In this document: positions 50,301 through 60,175 of the stretch, in pieces | How the letters are laid out: each line of letters starts with the position of its first letter | Position numbering within the stretch: position 1 is the first letter of the stretch | Source of the DNA: Strix aluco | Lineage: Eukaryota; Chordata; Aves; Strigiformes; Strigidae | Direction: 5' to 3' | Length of the DNA: 64,000 nt | Assembly (NCBI RefSeq): GCF_031877795.1 | Contig: NC_133935.1 | Coordinates: forward strand, 87,364,748-87,428,747 | Notes under the pieces: generated by a model | Database searches by the model: none | Seen by the model: the letters and a program-made list of their open reading frames with translations, nothing else | Told to the model about the DNA's origin: nothing | Made by a program: the position numbers and the translations under genes

Positions 50301-53300
50301 GACAAATCTTCTAGTGACAACACAGAAGCTGACTAAAGACGCCTGGGATTTGACCTCTGTGGTTTTCTGGGTTTTGTTTTTTTCGTGCTTGCCTGTGTAA
50401 AAGCAGTGATTTAAAAGGCGCTAATATTTAATTTGGCTTGTGCGTGAACATCAGAGCTTTCACACAGTTGTAAGTAATGTTGCTTTCTCAGAGCTGGGAA
50501 AGCCGGCAGATTTACTTGAGGTTGTCATGCCCAGGTGGCATACAGTGATTCAGATGGCAAAACTGCCTATTCAGGCTGCCCAGACAGGATGTGCATTATG
50601 TGAGCTGAAAGGCTCTTTCAGAGGAAGACTGGGATTAAAAATGACTCTTGGTGCTTTATCCCCTTCCTCACAGGCGATATACGAAATGTCCAGGGGAGAG
50701 CAGGACCTAATCGAAGACCTGAAGCTTGCCAGAAAGGTGAGTGGTTTTTTTCCTGCAGTCAGTAATCGTATTACAGCTAATAATGAAGTTTCTTTGCACC
50801 TGCAAACATTACGTAACGGCTTTATCAGGCCCAGAATCCACAGTATGAAAGCTGGCCTGGAAAGTTGACGTGAGCAGTCCTACAGTGCTGGTTTGACTGC
50901 AGCAAATGCAGCCAAAAAAGGATTGCCCTTTGCAGTCCTGCAGAGCTAGGTGGGGAATCCCTCTGCCAGATGGGAACAGGTCAGACGGGAAAGTCCTTTT
51001 CATTTGATACGTTCATACCGAGGTGAATCTTTTGCCCATCAAAGTCGGTGTTACTGTTTCTGTTGGCTTCTGATCTGTTCTGCGTGTGATCTATCCCCTC
51101 ATATTTAAATTGTCAGCTTTTGGGTTTGGGAGATTTGAATATATTTTAATACTTGACATTCTTTGACAGGCCTATCATGATCCCATGCTGAAACTCTCTA
51201 TCATGTCTGAGGAGGAACTCACCCACATATTTGGGGACTTGGATTCTTATATTCCTCTGCATGAAGGTAAGAGCAACTGGATCATTTTCACATAGCGTGC
51301 TGACTAAGAGTTAATCTCTATGCTTTCTCATGTTAGAACCGCTTACTGGGGCATTGTTGCAATTTCTATTTTTGTATTTCAATTCCAGACTTGTTGGCAA
51401 GTTTAGGAGAAGCAACAAAACCAGATGGAACAGTGGAGCAGATTGGGCCCATTCTTGTGAAGTGGGTGAGTACATAACTTGGAGACAGCAGGCTAAAAAA
51501 GAGCTTAAAGAACACTTAAAGCTAGAAGCCGAAAAGCTGTGGGCTTTTGTGGCCTTGAGCGAAAGATTGAAACGGAAATCCTGGCTACACTGAAAACAAT
51601 GGGACTCTGTCAGCCGTAATGGGCCACGATTTCACCCCGGAGACTTACACTAGTGTGACTGCAATTACTTGCTGATTTATGTTAGAAATGTCTGTATCTT
51701 CTGGACTGTTCCTCGCTGATGTGATTTCCATAGTCTTACTGCTGTTAATCTCAAACATCTGAACTTCAAAGGCACTGCATGCAGAATGCCTTGGTTCTCC
51801 TCACAAAAGACTAGCTGCATAGACAAGATAGTCTGTTAGCTTTGGTTTTTCTACTGGGCAAAGTATCGCAGTAAGGGATGTAGAACTCCCTGAGTTTGAC
51901 ATGTTCATGTGCTTTGCTTTTCCTACATGGAATTAAACTCCTGATTATTGTTCTGTTCTCCTGCAGTTACCACGACTCCATGCCTACAAAGGTTACTGTA
52001 GCAATCAGCTGGCAGCCAAAGCACTTCTGGATCAGAAGAAGCAGGACCGGAGAGTTCAGGACTTCCTCCAGCGCTGCCTTGAGTCCCCTTTCAGCCGCAA
52101 ACTAGACCTTTGGAGCTTCTTGGACATTCCTCGAAGTCGGCTGGTCAAATACCCGCTGCTCCTGAAAGAGATCCTGAGGCACACTCCCAAAGACCACCCC
52201 GATATCCAGATTCTGGAAGAAGCTGTAAGTAATCGTGATCTCATTATGGTTGTTCTGACACAAGCATGTCATTGTGGAGCTCCAGAAAGCTTTCTTAAAC
52301 CCTCAGCAATTCTGTGGCATGGTTGTCTTGGTGGACAGAAATCTGTGACTGTGACCCTTTGTGAAAGCAAGTGAGAGATGGGTCCGTGTGGATTCCATCA
52401 CCTGGAGTTCTTAAATAGCACTTAAAGGGAAGCTCTCCAAGCAGAGTTCACTATTTAATCATTTGTAACTGGTTTGGTTTGTAGATATCTATAATCCAAG
52501 GAGTCCTCTCTGACATCAACCTGAAGAAGGGGGAATCGGAGTGCCAGTATTACATTGACAAGCTGGAGTACCTGGATGAGAAGCAAAAAGACCCGAGGAT
52601 TGAAGGCAGCAAAGCTTTACTGTGCCATGGGGAGCTGAAGAATAAAAACGGACATGTAAGTCCCTCGTGTTCGTGGTAATTAATTCTCAAGTTTGAAAAC
52701 CTCCCCTCAGAGGTAGTTAAACCTTCGTCCGTTACAGCAGGACCAGGAGCCCTTCCATCCTTAGGGTTAGTTTAGACAATTAGCTAAACTTAAAAAGCAG
52801 AAGAGAAAGCACCTGATGGCAGTCAGCATTGCAGGGTGTAAGGGAAAGTTTCCTGCTGACAGCTTTACAATTGGCCTTCAGAAGCTGAAAAATAATTAGC
52901 ACAAAATTACTATAGAAAGTGCTCTCTGTGCCCAAGCTCTCCATCAAAAGGGATTTCCTGCCGGCTGTTTACTTTCAGGTGCTCTGACATTCCCCGTTAT
53001 GAGCTCTGGCGCACAGCTCTTCCAAACAAAAGTGTTCCTGCAAAGGCCTCTTTGGCTTTGAGGTGAACTGCCCGAAGTTTATCTCCCACTGCAGCAGTGC
53101 TGAAAGACCCTGGCTCTACTCGAGGGTTTGCTGCCTTTTGTTCTGGCTTGCAGGAGTAACCTCGTTTTAAACATCAAATCTTTTTCTGTTTATTTTTTTA
53201 GTTGGTGGGGGGGTTTTTGGTTTAATTAGGCCATTATGCTTCTGTACACATGAAGCATTTTGTATTGTCAAAAAAGATACTGCTTCTAATCATCATATTC

Positions 53301-54508
53301 TTGGCAGCTGTAAATCATAATACACTTTTGAAGGGTTGTTAAAACAATAAACCCATTGATATAAGTGTGGTCTGTGCCACCACTGCCAGGGCCCAGCGTT
53401 GCTGTAACAGGAAACAGTCAGAAAGTTAACGTGGGTGAAACTTCAGAATAATCCCAGAAACTTCAGATAATCCCAGAGGATGTGTGATTGCTTTGAATAC
53501 AAAGTACAATGTTTCGCTCACATTCAAATGTATTTTCCCTTTCAGAAACTCTACGTCTTCCTCTTCCAAGACATCCTGGTTCTGACCCGGCCGGTCACTC
53601 GCAATGAGCGTCAGGCCTACCAAGTGTACAGGCAGCCAATCCCTGTCCAGGAGCTGCTCCTGGAAGACCTGCAGGATGGCGATGTGAAAATGGGAGGATC
53701 CTTCCGAGGAGCTTTTGGCAATTCTGATAAAGGTATGAACCGAACCAGTTCATCTGTGTGGGAATCTGCTGGTGAGGAGAGACTACACTGACCCATAAAT
53801 CCCCGCAGATGGAGGTTAACGTGTTAACATCCACCTTTAGACCGTCACTGCTGGGCTTTGCGGTTTTAGATTTGGTTGCTGTGAACTTATTTATGGTGTT
53901 TTGCAGTTGATGCTCAGACTAGAAAACATCTATTTCAACGTATCTCTGCTGGGTTGTGGTGTTTGGGGTTGGTTTTTTTTTTTTTGGCAGGGTTTTGAAA
54001 GCTTTTCCTGAAGCAGAGCAGGGCAGTCCAGATCGCTTGTCTAGCAATGGAATCTCTCTAAATATTGAGCTAGGAACTGATCTGCTTTTTCCTATATTTA
54101 TCTTCAGCTAAAAATATCTTCCGAGTTCGTTTCCAAGATCCCTCCCCAGGCCAGTCCCACACGCTGCAGGCCAACGATGTCTTCCACAAGCAGCAATGGG
54201 TTAATTGCATCCGAACGGCCATCGCTCCCTTCCAGCCAGCTGCTGCCGCGGCGGAGCTGAAGGAGCTGCCGGAGCTGAGCGAAGAGTCGGAGGAGAACAA
54301 CCCCTCCGCGCCCAACATCAGAGCCCAGAAGAGGCAATCTGCCATGTCTGGCATAACCGAGATGGAGCTCGATGAAAGCACCTCCGAGTGCAGCTCCGTC
54401 CTGGACTCGGAGGAAGCCAAGGGCCTGAAAACCCACAGAACATCGTCCGGGTACAGAAAAACGAGGGAGAAGCAGCTAAGCGGGAAGCGGAAAGAAACAC
54501 TAGTGTAA
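44244..54508 (+). CDS. NET1: NET1, isoform A: RhoA guanine nucleotide exchange factor
   Basis: Spliced coding exons: 44244-44336, 48793-48900, 49719-49886, 50674-50736, 51170-51266, 51389-51465, 51967-52224, 52485-52655, 53546-53732, 54108-54508. They join in frame to 1623 bases, 540 residues, close to human NET1A (542). All introns are GT-AG. Residues 1-31 are the NET1A-specific start. The Dbl-homology domain spans about 121-305, with the conserved helix FLDIPRSRLVKYPLLLKEIL at 253-272. The PH domain spans about 329-455, with the invariant Trp at 438. The last four residues, ETLV, are the class I PDZ ligand known to bind DLG1 in mammals. In known biology NET1 loads GTP on RhoA and RhoB to drive actin contractility and motility, and is held inactive in the nucleus. 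The start was chosen for its match to NET1A and its strong context gcgaccATGG. ISPV at 51-54, a JNK site in mammals, is kept. The PAK motif reads KRRNS (95-99), with the first of the usual two serines replaced. KRQS at 482-485 is kept. Confidence 0.97.
44499..44525. repeat. AT-rich perfect inverted repeat
   Basis: TTTTCAAAAAA, a five-base spacer, then TTTTTTGAAAA. Perfect 11-bp arms, 162 bases after the NET1A first exon. Confidence 0.8.
45846..45874 (+). other. AATAAA followed by A12: retrocopy-like 3' end
   Basis: AATAAA at 45846-45851 is followed 11 bases later by twelve A (45863-45874). The arrangement resembles the end of a polyadenylated transcript copied into DNA. No parent gene is recognised upstream and no target-site duplication is clear, so chance remains likely. 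Confidence 0.3.
48793..48900 (+). CDS. NET1: NET1 shared exon 4
   Basis: 108 bases, 36 codons: EPSNKRVRPL, then TRVTSLANLISPVRNGAVRR, then FGQTIQ. It is the first exon common to both isoforms. It carries a basic region (KRVRPL) and the ISPV phospho-site. Acceptor tttacag, donor gtaaaa, the weakest donor in the gene. Confidence 0.97.
48901..49718 (+). other. NET1: NET1 intron 4
   Basis: 818-base intron. Its acceptor is preceded by an exceptionally long T tract (49678-49706, one C interruption). Nothing else is recognised. Confidence 0.9.
49678..49706 (+). repeat. Long T tract at NET1 exon 5 acceptor
   Basis: 29 bases, all T except one C, forming the polypyrimidine tract 12 bases before the AG of exon 5. 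Confidence 0.9.
49719..49886 (+). CDS. NET1: NET1 shared exon 5
   Basis: 168 bases, 56 codons, residues 68-123 of NET1A. It is Ser/Lys/Arg-rich and includes SAAPTPPKRRNSVLWSEMLD (88-107). RRNS is the mammalian PAK1 target RRSS with the first Ser replaced by Asn. It ends IKRQE just before the DH domain. Confidence 0.97.
49887..50673 (+). other. NET1: NET1 intron 5
   Basis: 787-base GT-AG intron. No feature seen. Open frames here are chance. Confidence 0.9.
50674..50736 (+). CDS. NET1: NET1 shared exon 6, start of the DH domain
   Basis: 63 bases, 21 codons: AIYEMSRGEQDLIEDLKLAR then K. It forms the first conserved helix of the DH domain, containing the Glu that in Dbl proteins contacts the GTPase switch region (YEM(x)GEQDLIEDL pattern). 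Confidence 0.97.
50737..51169 (+). other. NET1: NET1 intron 6
   Basis: 433-base GT-AG intron with nothing recognisable. Confidence 0.9.
51170..51266 (+). CDS. NET1: NET1 shared exon 7
   Basis: 97 bases: AYHDPMLKLSIMSEEELTHI then FGDLDSYIPLHE, plus the first base of Asp177. DH domain, helices around the IFGDLDSYIPLH element. It ends in phase 1. Confidence 0.97.
51389..51465 (+). CDS. NET1: NET1 shared exon 8
   Basis: 77 bases, finishing the split Asp codon, then LLASLGEATKPDGTVEQIGP and ILVKW. DH domain. Separated from exon 7 by a 122-base intron. Confidence 0.97.
51466..51966 (+). other. NET1: NET1 intron 8
   Basis: 501-base GT-AG intron. Nothing recognisable inside. Confidence 0.9.
51967..52224 (+). 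CDS. NET1: NET1 shared exon 9, DH core
   Basis: 258 bases, 86 codons, residues 203-288. It holds most of the catalytic DH core: HAYKGYCSNQLAAKALLD, then QDFLQRCLESPFSRKLDLWS, then FLDIPRSRLVKYPLLLKEIL, the conserved helix that engages the Rho switch regions. Acceptor ctgcag, donor gtaagt. Confidence 0.98.
52485..52655 (+). CDS. NET1: NET1 shared exon 10, DH-PH junction
   Basis: 171 bases, 57 codons, residues 289-345. End of the last DH helix (IIQGVLSDINLKKGESECQ), the linker (YYIDKLEYLDEKQKDPRIEG) and the first strand of the PH domain (LLCHGELKNKNGH). Confidence 0.98.
52656..53545 (+). other. NET1: NET1 intron 10
   Basis: 890-base GT-AG intron. No gene or repeat recognised. Confidence 0.9.
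53546..53732 (+). CDS. NET1: NET1 shared exon 11, PH domain
   Basis: 187 bases: KLYVFLFQDILVLTRPVTRN, then ERQAYQVYRQPIPVQELLLE, then DLQDGDVKMGGSFRGAFGNS and DK, plus the first base of Ala408. Central PH strands. Reading through the donor gives only a short tail and a stop. Confidence 0.98.
53733..54107 (+). other. NET1: NET1 intron 11
   Basis: 375-base GT-AG intron with a T11 run near 53977. Nothing else seen. Confidence 0.9.
54108..54508 (+). CDS. NET1: NET1 last coding exon
   Basis: 401 coding bases. It completes the PH domain (KNIFRVRFQDPSPGQSHTLQ, then NDVFHKQQWVNCIRTAIAPF). An acidic, low-complexity tail with a five-Ala run (452-456) and many Glu and Ser residues follows, then KRQS and finally KRKETLV and TAA at 54506-54508. 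The terminal ETLV is the PDZ ligand. The open frames on the opposite strand here are antisense shadows. Confidence 0.98.
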
Positions 54509-55021
54509 AGAGGAGCCCAGCAACATCCTGGTAGAAGACTGTTTATTTATAAATAATGTGTACATTTTTCTTGTAATGTGAGCATGATTGGAGTCACTCT
54601 ACTGAACAGAATATTTGTTTTTTTTATGTTGTAATGGCAGCTACTGGTATACAGTTAACACTGTTGAACTGGAGTCTGTTTAGACAAACCTGGCCACTTT
54701 AAACCTGGTTTTAATGCTGTGAGTGATTTGGAAGCCCTCACGCTTTTGACTGCTCACAGCCAATTTCAAGAGCAAATTTTGGTTTCAGAAAGATTTCCAC
54801 GTGTGGTTTTTGAGGCTGGAAAACAAGAAACTTAAAGCAGAAGTTGGGGGGCCATCACCACGAGCCTGGCAGCACCCTGCTTTGCATGGGGGGGGGTTCA
54901 GATCAACGCTGCAAGAGGCCTTTTAAAGTGGACTCGAAACCTGAATTCACGTTATTTTCTTATCTTGTACAGCACATGTTTGCAGTGTGTGGTTATCATA
55001 ATCCATGCAACTTTTCGTGTT

Positions 55022-55098
55022 AAAAAAGGGAAAAAAAAACAACAACCAACCAAAAAAAAAACCACCACAAAACAACAAAAAAAAACACCTAAAAAAAC
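55022..55098. repeat. A-rich tract in NET1 3' UTR
   Basis: Runs of up to ten A broken by C, CC or GGG. It would be a site of internal oligo-dT priming in cDNA libraries. Confidence 0.85.
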
Positions 55099-55393
55099 AG
55101 ACCCCAGGTTCAACAGGTTCTCAATTTACCTACTGGAATCTTTCATCTTAGTGTGTCCTTTGTACATTCCTCATTTTCACTCTTGTAACCTGCCAGATAT
55201 TTAATTTTTTTATTAGTTGTTTTGTTCTGAGTTTGGGGTTCTCTTTGTTTTTCTTCTTTTTTTTTTTTTTTTACTTTTGTATTTTGTCCTTGTTAAGACT
55301 TGGCATTTCCTTTCGAGGAATTTTTGAGGAATTTTCCTTTTTCCTCGCTCCGAGGTGTGCACGGACGGTTTCTCACGTCACTCCACAGTTCTG

Positions 55394-55440
55394 CGGAGCG
55401 CACCGTCCCTTAGCGACGTCAACGGCTTGTGTGCGCTCCG
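55394..55440 (+). other. NET1: GC-rich hairpin in NET1 3' UTR
   Basis: CGGAGCGCAC (55394-55403) and its exact complement GTGCGCTCCG (55431-55440) enclose a 27-base loop. Nine of ten pairs are G-C or C-G. It sits in the CpG-rich part of the 3' UTR. Confidence 0.6.
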
Positions 55441-56039
55441 GACTCCTGAAAGAGAACTGCATTGCAGCGGGGTTTAGGAAGGTTTTAGGCACGTTGTAAA
55501 AAGGGTTTTGGGGAGGGAAGAAGAGCAGCAGCTAGAGGGGAATAGCAGGGAGCGAAGGTAGATTTTTCTTGTTCGTGTTGCCTTTTGGAAATGAAACGCC
55601 TTCCGCGGGGAGGCGGGACTGGAGGCGACCAAGGGGTTATTGCATGTTGTAGAGAGGTAGAGCAAAGGACGCGTTTGCAGCTGAAGAGGTGTAAGGACAG
55701 AGGAGAATAGTGGTTGTATATACTCCTAACGGCGACACTGCCATGTTCTAGCGGTCCAAAGATTCGGCTGAGAGACGCCGGCGCCGTAACTGCGCTGCAA
55801 AGTGGTGACGGCCGTGAGTGTGGCCAACAGGTTGTTCCTGTCCAGTCGAAGGACGAGGACAGCGAGCCCGGCCTTGAGTGTTACCTGAAATCTCCGCTCG
55901 AGGAGCCGCAACTCCCCTGCAAAAGGTCGTTGCCTGGCGCGAGTGTGGCCGGTAACGTTGGGAACGGGAAGAGGGTGTACATAGACACAAGCGGATGGTT
56001 CTCTGTAAATGTGTTGTACAGTTTTCAGTGCCAAGTACA

Positions 56040-56045
56040 ATTAAA
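56040..56045 (+). terminator. NET1: NET1 polyadenylation signal ATTAAA
   Basis: ATTAAA about 1.53 kb after the stop codon, preceded by tgtaaatgtgttgtacag, a UGUA-containing context typical of cleavage factor I sites. Cleavage is expected 10-25 bases downstream. Confidence 0.75.
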
Positions 56046-56060
56046 TTCCTGACAGCCTCT

Positions 56061-58212
56061 TGCCTGCTGCGTCTGAGTCCCTCCTTGGGGGGGAGATAAG
56101 CGCCTTCCCGCGCTCCTCCTGGCCCTCCTGGAGGGCTCACAGGAGGAAGCTGTGCCTTTATCCAAACCCCTTTTTTACCATCGCGGTTCCTCCTTGCGCC
56201 GCTGCGTCCCAGCAGGACCCGGGCTGGTGGTTTATGGCTCCGTGCCGCCGCCCTGCCTGTAAAATGGGGTGCAGCTGCCTGAGTCACCCCGGCACTTGCA
56301 TCACTCTCCTCATTTCTGGGGGGAAAAGGGAGCAGTGGTGATAATCCCTGCCCTCCTGCAACCTTCCTACGACTCAAACGGTCCCCGTTTAGCAAATAAT
56401 TCAAAATCCTCTCCTAGACCAACCTTCAGAAGCAGCCCCGGGGCCCTGCCGGGAAGGGAAGGCACAGCTCCCCTCGCAGGGACGAGGTTTAGAGCTGAAC
56501 TTTGCCCCAGAAAACTGAGTTTTGAGCTGAAGGAGGCTCAGCCCTTTCCGAGCTGGAAAAAAGGCTTCTTTTGCCATAAAAAAAAAAAAAGGCATTAAGC
56601 TGCCACAGCACATGGCTCATCCTCAACACAGAGGAAATCCTGCAGAGCGCCTGCTTCTCCTCCCCCGTGTCAGGCCGAGCCCAAACCTCCATCAGGCTGA
56701 GCCCAAACCTCTGTCTGGTCGTCGTGTAGCCAACAGCAAATTAGCCAAGAATTTCATTTCACTTTAAAAGTAATTCACTCCCCCACCGACTCCCGGTGGT
56801 TCCTATCCCCACTCCAGGAATGTGCAGACCGCAGCTGGCTGCCTCGTCAGGCCCGGCTTTGCTAGACTAAACAAGCCGGGTTTTTCTGGTTTCCTCCCGT
56901 GCTCAACTCCCTCACATCCTGGCCAGCCCTCTCCTCGCCTGTGCTGCTAAAGCTGAGCCCAGACCCCCCCTTCCCACACACAGGGTCGGGGGACCCCAGG
57001 GTGAAATCCTGAGGGCAGAGGGGGGACCCTCCATCCTTGCCATAGCACCGTCCCCATTGTGGCCAGCGAAAGGGAAGGTGGCTGTGCCACCTCCGCCTTT
57101 GGCAAGCAGTTCCCCGTATTTACCTCCGGGGATCCTCCCAGCTCGGGTGCTACGTGCGGAGCCAAACACCCGCCCGGGTTTATAGGTGAGACCTTCCCGG
57201 AGTCGGGGTCAGAGCGGGGCATGTCCCCAGCATCTCCTCAGCACCCCGATCCCTCCCTCCTCCACCCTGATGACATCTGGCAGGCCCAAAAGCAGGACCC
57301 TTCACTTGGGCTAGAAAAGCCTGACTTTAGGAGCTGCCTTACAGACCCTGCAGTTCACCCTCCGCTTTAGAAACCTCCCTTAAAACAGTATCTAAAAGAA
57401 ACCACAAAATTTTACACCTGGCAGCTGGCAACCCCTGGAGCCCCCCGCAGCCGTTGCGGGATCCTGTCTAAGCTCAGCCTCTCCAAAATGCCATTTTCCA
57501 CATTAAACCCCGATGTGATTTATGCCAGGCTTTGCGGAGGTTCCTCCCCATCCCCACAGACACACGTGGGGGCACAGGGCCCCACAGATGTTTCCCCATA
57601 CGAGTGGTTTCCCTCTTCACCTCCCAACTTTCTCTTTTTTTCCACAAATTCATCATCTTCCCCCTCCTCAGCTCCACCACCTCGTCTGCAAATGCAAACC
57701 CAGACATCACCGCACACATCTGCGCACATCTGGGCTGGCGTTCTGCTTGGGATAATCCAACAGGGTGCTTTTAACCATCTGGTCTGGGTTGGTTTTTTGG
57801 GGTTTTTTTAAGCCATTACCTGGATCAGGCTCAAAGCCAGACGCAGAGGTTGAGCGGGGCGAAGCCGCCTGCAAAACTCAGTGTGAGGCTTTAACGTTGG
57901 CTGCCTGCACCCGCCATCCTCAAAGTATCGGCCCCCTCCAGCTCCAGCTGGAGACATCCCGGGAAAATCGGCTGCCAAAATCCCCGGCAGCTGCGTGCTC
58001 CTGCCTCCCCCACAGAGGCCTCCCCCCTGTCCCATCTACCCCCTGGATCATCTCGGATGCTGTAAATAGGACTCAGCCCTAAACCAGGGGGTTTTATGGG
58101 CCAGTAGGAAGTTTTATTGGGTTAATTATCCTGCCATGCTAATGAGGGTGGAGTTAAGCACAGTCTAAATCAAGGGCTGGCTTGACCTTCTCCGAAAGAC
58201 TGCTGTAAACGT
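56061..58212. other. GC-rich intergenic DNA
   Basis: Between the NET1 3' end and the tandem arrays. GC-rich with C and G runs. Several overlapping open frames of up to 218 codons exist on both strands, but none shows a domain, a conserved splice pattern or a poly(A) signal. I see no gene. Confidence 0.6.
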
Positions 58213-58900
58213 GGGAGGCAATGGGTGCTGGTGATGGGTGCTGGCAATGGGTGGTAGCGATGGAGATGTGATGGGTGCTGGTGATGATGGGGAGGTGATG
58301 GGTGATGGTAATGGGGGGTGATGAGGAGGTAATGGGGAGTTGATGGGTGCTGACAGTGGGTGCTGATGATGGGGAGATCATGGGTGCTGGTGATGGGGGA
58401 GGTAATGGGTGCTGGTAATGGGGGGTGATGAGGTAATGGGGAGGTGATGGGTGCTGAGAGTGGGTGCTGGTGATGGGGAGGTCATGGGTTCTGGTGATGA
58501 GGAGGTGATGAGGTGATGGGTGCTGACAGTGGGTGCTGGTGATAGGGGGGGTCATGGGTGCTGACAGTCGGGGGAGGTGATGGGTGATGGTGATGGGGAG
58601 GTCATGGGTGATGGGGAAGTCATGGGTGCTGGTGATGGGTGCTGGTGATGGGGGGAGTCATGGGTGCTGGGTGCTGGTGATGGTGATGTGATGGGTGCTG
58701 ACAATGGGTGCTGGTGATGGAGAGGTGATGGGTGCAAGGTGGTGGGTGCTGGCAATGGGTGTTGGTGATGGGGAGATCATGGGTGATGGGGAGGTCATGG
58801 GTGCTGGTGATGAGGAGGTGATGAGTTCTGTCGATGGAAAGGTGATGGGTGCTGGTGATGAGGAGGTGATGGGTGCTCACAATGGGTGCTGGTGATGGGG
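58213..58900. repeat. Minisatellite of GATGGGTGCTG-type units
   Basis: About 690 bases of degenerate tandem units built from gatgggtgctggtgatggg, with variants ggaggtgatg and ggtcatgggtg, strongly G-rich on the plus strand. Repeated open frames (MGAGDGEVMGAG-like on plus, SPAPSPPHHQHP-like on minus) come from the repeat and are not genes. Confidence 0.93.
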
Positions 58901-59676
58901 AAACAAAACCCCCAGCAGCTTCCAGCTTCGCTCAGCACCAAGGGACACCCAGGACAGAGCAACCCCTTCATCCTTAGCAAAGTGACCCAGGGTCCCCCCA
59001 CCCAGCCCACCCTCGTTTTGGAGCTCACACAACTCCCCCCATCACTTGAAAAAAAACACCTTAAACCTCCCGGGCTTTGAAAACACTCAGTTATCTGTCG
59101 GTGTTTGCTTCTCCCAGATGGGTTCCAGCCAGCTCCCCCTCCTCTTGGCTCCTTCCTTGGCTGCCCAGGGCTCTCTCACAGCAATTTTGATTCGATCTTA
59201 TTAAATCTGGAGCAGAACAGCAAGCGTGGGCAATTAGACAGGCAATTAGTGAGCAGCTTGTTGCACAAGAGGAGCTGCCAGGACCTCCCCTCCCCGAAAC
59301 GCGCTCACGGGGCGAGTAGTGCCGTGTCTCTTGCCAGACAGGTTCCCGGCACTGCTCAGCTGTGTTTTACGTGCCCAGAGTTTTTTCCAGATGAGGTTTT
59401 CCTCCAGACAATGATCCCCTCCCAGACTTTGTCCCACCTGGAGGCCCCATTTCCCACGCATTCCTCAACTGTCCCATGAGCTGGCTTTTGATTTGTGGCC
59501 TTCCCACAAATTCCACAGCTCTAATTCCTCACTGGGTTATACTGGGGCAAACTGGCAGCATTTTCTTGTAGCCAAGAAAGTCAAACTCTCTTTTGCTCAC
59601 GCCTGATCATTTGGTCCATTCGCTTCTTGGCCCAGCTGGTGGACGTTGCTTGGCTGTTATGGGCACGTAGGGAAGA
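58901..59676. other. Unique DNA between the two tandem arrays
   Basis: About 775 bases of non-repetitive sequence. One plus-strand frame of 124 codons (59105-59479) has no recognised domain. No gene called. Confidence 0.6.
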
Positions 59677-60175
59677 GGGATGGATGGTTGGAGGGACAGG
59701 TGGATGGATGGACGGATGGACAGATGCAAGGATGGATGGATGGACACATGGACAGATGGTTGGAGGGGTGGATGGAGAGATGGATGGATGATGGATGGAT
59801 GGATGGATGGATGGATGGATGGATGATTGGGCAACTGAGTGGATGATTGGGCAACTCGGTGGATGATTGGGCAACTGGATGGATGGATGGATGGATGGAT
59901 GGATGGATGGATGGATGGATGGATGGATGGATGGATGGATGATAATGCGGTTGGTTGGGTGGATGCACATATGGATGGAGGGAGGGTTGGCTGGCTGGCT
60001 GGCTGGACGGAGGAAGGGAGGGAGGGAGGGAGGGAGGGATGGTAATGTGGCTAGGTGCACGGATGGACACACGGATAGATGGTTGGGTGGATGGACGGAC
60101 AGATAAATGGGTGGAGAGCTGGATGGAAGGTTGTGAGAATAGATGGATGGACAGTAGGATGGATGGACAGTTGGA
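59677..60175. repeat. GGAT microsatellite with nested arrays
   Basis: About 500 bases of GGAT-derived repeat. The longest perfect run is (GGAT)16.5 at 59877-59942, with another at 59792-59825. A 20-base unit beginning ggatgattgggcaact is tandemly triplicated at 59821-59880. A GGCT run lies at 59988-60004 and a GGGA run at 60013-60038. Both strands are open in several frames ([16 protein letters not shown] and [16 protein letters not shown]), which is an artefact of the repeat. Confidence 0.95.

Larger units (their letters stand above)
54509..56060 (+). other. NET1: NET1 3' UTR
   Basis: About 1.55 kb from the stop codon to the expected cleavage site after the poly(A) signal at 56040. An AU-rich ttatttataaata lies at 54542-54555. 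An A/C-rich tract covers 55022-55098 and a T run lies near 55258-55272. From about 55340 to 55960 the sequence is unusually CpG-rich and contains a GC hairpin at 55394-55440. The two large minus-strand frames here are not supported as genes. Confidence 0.85.

Noticed and set aside
54070-54500. Minus-strand frames of 116 and 110 codons at NET1's last exon
   Set aside because: Antisense of a well-supported coding exon.
55726-56404. 218-codon minus-strand frame near the NET1 3' end
   Set aside because: GC-rich chance frame overlapping the 3' UTR. No recognisable domain, splice or start context.
58154-58880. His/Pro/Ser-rich minus-strand frames and Gly/Met-rich plus-strand frames
   Set aside because: They read through the minisatellite. 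The periodic composition comes from the repeat unit.
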